Assembly: GCA_050305405.1 (NCBI GenBank)
Contig: JBNLFG010000004.1
Location: 186,001-250,000, forward strand
Origin: Desulfolinea sp050305405
GTDB lineage: Bacteria; Chloroflexota; Anaerolineae; Anaerolineales; Villigracilaceae
Length of the DNA: 64,000 nucleotides
Reading direction: 5' to 3'
Below are positions 58,943 through 64,000 of the stretch, in pieces (the stretch's first letter is position 1; every line of letters starts with the position of its first letter). Both the position numbers and the translations under genes were made by a program. The notes under the pieces were generated by a model. That model ran no database searches. It saw nothing but the letters and a program-made list of their open reading frames with translations, and had not been told where the DNA came from.

Positions 58943-61900
58943 ATGTTAGATATTCGATTGTTAGGAACGCCTCGTGTTTTTTTAAGGGGAGAGGGAATTT
59001 CGATTCCCAGAAAGACGACGCGTTCCTTGTTGTTTTATCTAGCGATGCACCCGAAGGGCGTCCGGCGTGATGAGTTGGTTGAGCTTTTCTTTGGGCATCA
59101 GGATGGCGATGAAGTTCAGCGTAAAAGTTTGCGCCGTTATTTAAATTTTGTACGAAATATTTCTAAAGGGGACGAATTTGTAGAGAACTATCACGATACG
59201 ATCCGCCTAAAGGCTTCCTTTGTCAAAGTAGATGCGCTTGTTTTATTAGCAACTGTGGAAAAGATAAAAAGGAGCAATGGTTTTCGTGATGATGGGTGTA
59301 CGCTTCCCTTGGGCATATATCAGGAAGCTCTAGATTCTGTTTCGTTGCTGGAGGGAGATACCTTCATCGACAGCAACGATATGGATAAGATCGCTGCTTT
59401 AAGCCTCTGGAAAGAGGCCGAAAATAGTCGGCTGCGCAATGCGCGCAATAGCCTATTTATGTTCTTGGCGGAAATGGATTTGCGTCAGGGGAACCCGGAA
59501 AAAGCGTCTCTTTGGGCAGAGCGTGCCCTTGAACTGGATGAATCGGAAGATGCGCATTATTTGCTTTTGAAGAGTTTGCGCGAAATGGACCAGCTTGATA
59601 AAGCGCGCAAACATTATCTTGGTATTCAGGAAGATTTTGGTTCCGGAATATCGGAGAAGCTGCGCTCTTTGGGCGAAGAGATTCTCAATGTACCGGAGAC
59701 AAGCGCCCTGTACGTGCGTCCCGATTGGGCGATCCGCCCTAGTGTTCCGGTTCCTTTTGTGGGGCAATCTGCAATTCTGGAGCGTTTGCAAATTAATCAT
59801 CAGCGTGGTGTTGGCACATTAATTACCGGTGAAGCGGGATCCGGAAAGACGCGCCTTGTAAAGGCGTTTTTCGAGGAATTGCCTCGAACGTCGAACTTGC
59901 TGCTGGTGCCTTGTTATCGAGATAGCGAAAGGCTATCGTATCAGCCGTGGACGGATATGTTGCGCCACTCTTTCCATGAGGAATTCTGGCAGAGCACTCC
60001 GGTTTGGTGGACAAGGCCGCTGACCATGTTGTTGCCGGAGTTGCTCGTATATCGTGATGATCTTGATGTGAAGCCCAGTGAAGTTTTTTCCAATGAATTG
60101 GTCTTTGAGGCGGTGAAGAATTTATTGATCTTTGCCAATCAGAAGAGCGCAGCCTTGCTTTTTGTGGAAGATGCGCATTGGATGAACCCCATCAGCTTTG
60201 CATTGTTGAAATATCTAATTCTGCAATCAACCTTCAAACAGTGGAATATTGGCTTGGTGGTTACCTCGCGCTTGGGAATTCATTCAGGCGTTGATCGTTT
60301 TGAGTTCGATGCGATGATGGGGAAAATAGAGGAGATTGAAATTTCGCGTTTGGGCGATGAAGAAATTAAGTATCTGGCTTTGTATTTGTTGAATGATAAA
60401 TTGTCAGCAGATAAGATTGCCGCTTTGAAAAAAATGACCGGGGGGAATCCTTTCTTCTTGCTGGAATTTTTAAGTTTCCACAAATTAAATGATGATGTAG
60501 ATATTTTTAAGGACTCTGTTTCTTCTCCTCCCAGTGTACAGCAACTGATTGAAGTCCGCTTGAAACCCCTTACTCCTAAAGCACGTAAGCTTCTGAATTA
60601 TGCTGCTGTTCAAGGGTATCATTTTGATTTAGCGATTTTGGAAGAAGTGCTGATGCTGCCTATGGAAGAGATGACAGCTTTGATCGCCGAACTCGAAGAA
60701 GCACGCCTGGTCCATTTTCTCAGTAAAGACGATGGACTTCATTACGCTTTCTTCCATGAAAATTTACGCAGCGACATTATAAATCTTCTTTCTCCTGCAA
60801 AGCAGCGTGTGCTACATGCCAAATTTGCAGATGTTCTTGCCCAAAAAAGTATCTATCAGAATGAATGGGCTGCCGTGCTTGCTGAACATTATGAGCAGGC
60901 AGGCGCTTTCTCTGAGGCATTCTCAGCCTGGTTTACCGCAGCGAAACATGCTTACCGCATTTTTTCCAGCAAAGATGCTCATATTGCCTATCAACATGCT
61001 GAGGCCTTGCTGCCGCATCTTTCTTTTTCGGAAAATGAGTTATATGAGTTTTACACCAAGTGGGGTAGGATGCTTTTCAACAGCGATGATCCCGATGCTC
61101 TCGAAGTTGTCATGCAGAGCATGCTTGCACATGGTGAGAGACTGAGCAGCGGCTTGTTACTCGGCGCTGCACTGGATGGTCTCAGTGATGTTCATATGGC
61201 GCGAAACGAATTTGAAGAGGGGTTGGAGTGCGCTGAAGATGCACTGGCCTACCTTATCATGGATGGGCACATCCCTGCGCAGATGAATGCTTTCATCCAT
61301 CAGGGTGTATTTCTCTACATGCTCAATAATTTTCCTGCGGCCCTTGAGAGCTTCAATACAGTGCTTTCTTTGGGTGCTGGGCGCACAGATGATCCGCAAA
61401 CGACCTTTGCAATCGGGCACGCCAATTATCAGATAGCAGCCAGCCTAACGGGGATGGGCTACCCACAGAATGCCATCCGCTATGCAAAAGAATCTATTCG
61501 CGTTATGCGCCTTTCGAGCATGCCACATACATCTATTTTGGCACACAGTATCATGGGGTTGGCAAATTATTATCTTGGGCATTACGACGAAGGGAAGCAG
61601 AACGCCCTCTTCAGCCTGGAATTGGCACAGAAAAGCAAATCCTGGCGTATGGCTGGCTATGCTGTTGCCTATGCGGGGATGAATGAAACAGAACTTTCCG
61701 AGTTTGGACCTGCCTGGGAACATGCTGAGCAAGCTATCCAATACGGGAAGCAGTATGGACATACTGAGATTGTCTCAATGGGATATAAGGTTTTTGGCGA
61801 TATTTATACGCGTTTGGATGCCCTCGTGCAGGCAGCGAAATTCTATCAACGAGGAGTGGATGTGGATAACGCCAGCTTTGCCAAGTTGGAGAATGCTGCG

Positions 61901-62410
61901 CGTCTCGGCGTGACCTTGGGTTTGCTCAGTGATCCCCGAGCGGATGCCGTCCTTGAGGAAGCTCTCACTCACGCCAAAACGGCTGGTCTGGAAACGATTG
62001 AAATCAATGCCAAGGCACTCCAATTGAGTCTCTTTATTACCCGTAAAGAATATGCTGCTTTTGATGCTGATTTGGATGATATCCGCACTGCCCTGACAGA
62101 ACGTTCAGATCCAAAGAGCGTTGTCTGGATAGATTACCTTCAGGCAGTTCGCCTCTTTCAGGAAGAGCAATATGAAGAAGCGCTGGCCCTGCTCGAAAAG
62201 ACCCTGTCTGTACTTGAAGAGACTCACTTCTTCTGGATCCGTTTAAGCGCGTACAAGCTGTATCTTGAACTGCTCAAAGCCCTCGAACGGGACCTCGCAC
62301 CGACGCGCACCAAACTCGCCGAAATGCTCAATCAGATTGAAGCAAACCTCGGTGATGCGCCGCTGCAAGAAGAATGGCAAATATTCTCAGAGAGAATCAA
62401 AGAAATGTAA
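58943..62410 (+). CDS. Giant BTAD-AAA-TPR (SARP/MalT-like) transcriptional regulator
   Basis: A 1155-residue multidomain regulator. Domains: N-terminal winged-helix (about 1-95, IRLLGTPRVFL...RSLLFYLAMHPKGVRRDELVE), bacterial transcriptional activation (BTAD) TPR-like domain (about 96-250), AAA/NB-ARC-type ATPase (about 270-550; Walker A ITGEAGSGKT at 294-303, Walker B LLFVEDAHW at about 405-413), winged helix/linker (about 570-650), then a long TPR solenoid (about 680-1150). Such STAND-class regulators sense a signal through the TPRs and activate transcription. No obvious target genes are adjacent. Confidence 0.9.
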   Translation: MLDIRLLGTPRVFLRGEGISIPRKTTRSLLFYLAMHPKGVRRDELVELFFGHQDGDEVQRKSLRRYLNFVRNISKGDEFVENYHDTIRLKASFVKVDALVLLATVEKIKRSNGFRDDGCTLPLGIYQEALDSVSLLEGDTFIDSNDMDKIAALSLWKEAENSRLRNARNSLFMFLAEMDLRQGNPEKASLWAERALELDESEDAHYLLLKSLREMDQLDKARKHYLGIQEDFGSGISEKLRSLGEEILNVPETSALYVRPDWAIRPSVPVPFVGQSAILERLQINHQRGVGTLITGEAGSGKTRLVKAFFEELPRTSNLLLVPCYRDSERLSYQPWTDMLRHSFHEEFWQSTPVWWTRPLTMLLPELLVYRDDLDVKPSEVFSNELVFEAVKNLLIFANQKSAALLFVEDAHWMNPISFALLKYLILQSTFKQWNIGLVVTSRLGIHSGVDRFEFDAMMGKIEEIEISRLGDEEIKYLALYLLNDKLSADKIAALKKMTGGNPFFLLEFLSFHKLNDDVDIFKDSVSSPPSVQQLIEVRLKPLTPKARKLLNYAAVQGYHFDLAILEEVLMLPMEEMTALIAELEEARLVHFLSKDDGLHYAFFHENLRSDIINLLSPAKQRVLHAKFADVLAQKSIYQNEWAAVLAEHYEQAGAFSEAFSAWFTAAKHAYRIFSSKDAHIAYQHAEALLPHLSFSENELYEFYTKWGRMLFNSDDPDALEVVMQSMLAHGERLSSGLLLGAALDGLSDVHMARNEFEEGLECAEDALAYLIMDGHIPAQMNAFIHQGVFLYMLNNFPAALESFNTVLSLGAGRTDDPQTTFAIGHANYQIAASLTGMGYPQNAIRYAKESIRVMRLSSMPHTSILAHSIMGLANYYLGHYDEGKQNALFSLELAQKSKSWRMAGYAVAYAGMNETELSEFGPAWEHAEQAIQYGKQYGHTEIVSMGYKVFGDIYTRLDALVQAAKFYQRGVDVDNASFAKLENAARLGVTLGLLSDPRADAVLEEALTHAKTAGLETIEINAKALQLSLFITRKEYAAFDADLDDIRTALTERSDPKSVVWIDYLQAVRLFQEEQYEEALALLEKTLSVLEETHFFWIRLSAYKLYLELLKALERDLAPTRTKLAEMLNQIEANLGDAPLQEEWQIFSERIKEM

Positions 62411-62411
62411 A

Positions 62412-62448
62412 TAAAAAAAAGAGATGGCATTCGCGCCATCTCTTTTTG
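62412..62448. terminator. Bidirectional terminator between the BTAD regulator and tmk
   Basis: AAAAAGAGATGGC-ATTCGC-GCCATCTCTTTTT with A/T runs on both strands. Confidence 0.88.
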
Positions 62449-62449
62449 C

Positions 62450-63055
62450 TTAAGCCAGCTTCTTTCTCAAAACAGCTTTGAGATCTTCTTGTACCGTAGC
62501 CCAGTCGTTCGTGGCATCTACGGTTACCCACCTATCGTCCCTCGCCAATTCCAGATACCCTACCCGCACGCGCTCGTGGAACTCAACTGTATAGGCATCC
62601 ATCCGGTTCCACTCATCGGAGTTTTTCTTGCGCTTTAGACCTGTTTCAATATCCACATCAAGATAGATGGTCAAATCAGGTTGAAGTCCACCCGTCGCGT
62701 ATTCGATCAAGGCGCGGACTTGTTGAATATTTTGTCGATGACCATAGCCTTGATAAGCGAGAGTCGAATCCGCATAACGGTCAGAGATGACGATCTCGCC
62801 TGCATCCAGGCGCGGCTTGATAACCTGCTCCACAAATTGGGCACGGGCGGCTTGATAGAGCAGCGTCTCTGTGCGCGGGTGCATCTCGGTATTTTTCATG
62901 CTATGCAGCACCTCGCGAATCTGCTCGCCGATGGATGTCCCTCCCGGTTCACGGGTGGGGAAAACGGTATAGCCCTGCTCGCGTAGAAATTCAACAAGAT
63001 GGGGAATATGGGATGTCTTGCCCGAGCCTTCGGGTCCTTCGAGTGTAATGAACAT
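62450..63055 (-). CDS. tmk: Thymidylate kinase
   Basis: Phosphorylates dTMP to dTDP. A 201-residue protein with P-loop LEGPEGSGKTSHIPHL (about 5-20), FPTREPGGTSIGEQIR (about 32-47), the DRY motif in ISDRYADSTLAYQGYG (about 90-105) and a LID region KRKKNSDEWNRMDAY. Two basic residues after the P-loop are absent, while the LID is Lys/Arg-rich, as in bacterial type II enzymes. Completes the nucleotide-salvage theme of the window. Confidence 0.95.
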   Translation of the reverse strand: MFITLEGPEGSGKTSHIPHLVEFLREQGYTVFPTREPGGTSIGEQIREVLHSMKNTEMHPRTETLLYQAARAQFVEQVIKPRLDAGEIVISDRYADSTLAYQGYGHRQNIQQVRALIEYATGGLQPDLTIYLDVDIETGLKRKKNSDEWNRMDAYTVEFHERVRVGYLELARDDRWVTVDATNDWATVQEDLKAVLRKKLA

Positions 63056-63065
63056 AAAATACCTC

Positions 63066-63096
63066 GTAGGGGCGGGGCTATAAGTCCCGCCCCTAC
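63066..63096. repeat. GTAGGGGCG-type palindrome, copy F
   Basis: GTAGGGGCGGGGCT-ATA-AGTCCCGCCCCTAC, nearly perfect, filling the gap between the R3H ATPase stop and the tmk start. Confidence 0.85.
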
Positions 63097-63101
63097 AAAA
63101 T

Positions 63102-64000
63102 TTATTCTCTAAATATTCTTACGTGCCGACGCGGCTCTTTGCCATAGGAATGGCTGACCAATTCCGCGCTGCGCGCCATCTCATGCTGCAACCTTCGTAC
63201 GGTTGGCGGGCTGGCGGGTAGATCAACCCAGCGTTCGCCGCTCAAAACCGCCGCGATCGCATCCTGTGTTTGCTGGGTTACATCGCTCATGCCGTTCAAT
63301 TCGCTGCTACCAACGCTGAAGAGATCGCTCAGAAATTTTTCAATCTGTTCGCTGGTATTTGCGCGCAGCACATAGACGGGCATCCCGCGCCGCTCGGCGT
63401 CCATCACAGTTTGTTGGCGCTTGCGGTAGTAGGTGCGCAGGGTTACGAGCGCATCCGCTTCGCTGGCTGTGCGCACGATGATGGCCGGGACTTGCAAGCG
63501 TTTAACGGATTGGATCAATCGGTTACGCGCTACGCCAAAGGGGTAGATACGTATTGTAGACATCTTTTGGCGGGATCCGGATTGGGGCTGGGCAGATGTC
63601 TCTGGCGCAGTGGACAAGCGTAGGGTGCCGCGCGTTCCGAGCGAGTCCCCGCCGCGTTTCAAACCCGGATTTGGGCTTGCTTCCGCCTTTTCAACTTTGA
63701 TCTGCCCATCTTCATCCCGCGTGCGAATCTCGGCTGGAAGCGGGAAGCCGCGCAAAAGCGAATCGACGGCTGCGGCAACATCCAGATGCACCGCAAAACG
63801 ATCTCGGTGCTGAATCTCGACGAGTACGTCAAACGTGGGCGGGTTGCGACGCTCTAGCACGGTTTTCTGCGTGCCGCGCCGACGGGCTTCCTCGTCCGAC
63901 AAGGTGACGGACTCAATGCCGCCGATCAAGTCGGAAAGGGTCGGGTTGAGCATCAGGTTGTCGAGCGTGTTGCCGTGCGCCGTGCCAACAAGCTGCACGC
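63102..64000 (-). CDS. SpoIIIAA-like AAA ATPase with R3H domain, C-terminal part (truncated by window edge)
   Basis: At least 298 residues of a larger protein whose frame runs off the end of the window. The visible N-terminal part, VGTAHGNTLDNLMLNPTLSD and VTLSDEEARRRGTQKTVLER, is the C-terminal ATPase region of the SpoIIIAA-like single-stranded-nucleic-acid-binding ATPases. PPTFDVLVEIQHRDRFAVH follows, then a low-complexity linker (about 105-145) and a C-terminal R3H-type domain ending EMARSAELVSHSYGKEPRRH. It probably binds single-stranded nucleic acid; role unknown. The GTG at 63998 is not a proven start. Confidence 0.85.
   Translation of the reverse strand, partial: VQLVGTAHGNTLDNLMLNPTLSDLIGGIESVTLSDEEARRRGTQKTVLERRNPPTFDVLVEIQHRDRFAVHLDVAAAVDSLLRGFPLPAEIRTRDEDGQIKVEKAEASPNPGLKRGGDSLGTRGTLRLSTAPETSAQPQSGSRQKMSTIRIYPFGVARNRLIQSVKRLQVPAIIVRTASEADALVTLRTYYRKRQQTVMDAERRGMPVYVLRANTSEQIEKFLSDLFSVGSSELNGMSDVTQQTQDAIAAVLSGERWVDLPASPPTVRRLQHEMARSAELVSHSYGKEPRRHVRIFRE

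Noticed and set aside
1..64000. CRISPR array accompanying the Cas4-like genes
   Set aside because: No direct repeats with regular spacers and no other cas genes were seen on either strand.

Overview
The window looks like a chromosomal segment of a Chloroflexota bacterium, most likely class Anaerolineae. This is inferred from gene content: SpoVS without a sporulation locus, a SpoIIIAA/R3H-type ATPase, a DUF951 protein, an F420-type luciferase-like oxidoreductase, a BTAD/AAA/TPR giant regulator, many GT-C membrane glycosyltransferases, and dispersed GTAGGGGCG...CCCCTAC palindromes. It was not confirmed by any search. I see no phage, transposase, rRNA or CRISPR array.

1-11 kb: the 3' end of secA; adenosine deaminase; a secreted trypsin-like protease behind a cyclic-di-GMP-I (GEMM-I) riboswitch with a terminator; a membrane-anchored DsbA-like oxidoreductase; a deoxynucleoside kinase; thrS behind a complete T-box leader with promoter; tRNA-Val(GAC); DUF1684 and nucleotidyltransferase genes; and a TetR regulator divergent from DoxX and CDGSH iron-sulfur genes. 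11-19 kb: a tightly overlapping minus-strand glycan operon (two GT4 enzymes, an NTF2-like protein, two tandem paralogous membrane proteins), a second deoxynucleoside kinase, another nucleotidyltransferase, then a 570-bp gap with a cluster of DnaA boxes (candidate oriC) before spoVS. 19-30 kb: a large secreted lamin-tail/Ig-like protein, the infC-rpmI-rplT operon (infC apparently starts with ATA), a macrodomain protein, an RNA methyltransferase, a 5'-nucleotidase-like protein, an alkyltransferase-like protein, surE and an MGDG-synthase-like glycosyltransferase.

30-45 kb: an MscS channel, a complete branched-chain amino-acid-type ABC transporter (livK-H-M-G-F) whose livH is flanked by inverted copies of one repeat, tsaE-tsaB for the tRNA t6A modification, a nucleotide-sugar dehydrogenase and epimerase pair, an orphan DNA methyltransferase, a GT-C enzyme, a MazG-like protein and an APH-family kinase. 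45-64 kb: an AT-rich stand-alone HNH nuclease, more GT-C enzymes, an M42 peptidase, a thioesterase, a Crp/Fnr regulator, a metallo-beta-lactamase-fold enzyme, a two-gene Cas4-like nuclease, nadK, a B-box membrane protein, recN, a 1155-residue BTAD regulator, tmk and the start-truncated R3H ATPase.

Themes: (i) nucleotide salvage and pool control (add, two dNKs, tmk, surE, 5'-nucleotidase, MazG); (ii) surface glycan synthesis (at least five glycosyltransferases plus UDP-sugar enzymes); (iii) RNA-based control (GEMM-I, T-box, non-canonical infC start); (iv) many genes with a TATAAT-like -10 box only 6-9 nt before the ATG and no clear Shine-Dalgarno, which suggests leaderless transcripts; (v) several families of dispersed palindromes, some supplying stop codons and one inserted in frame in a coding region.
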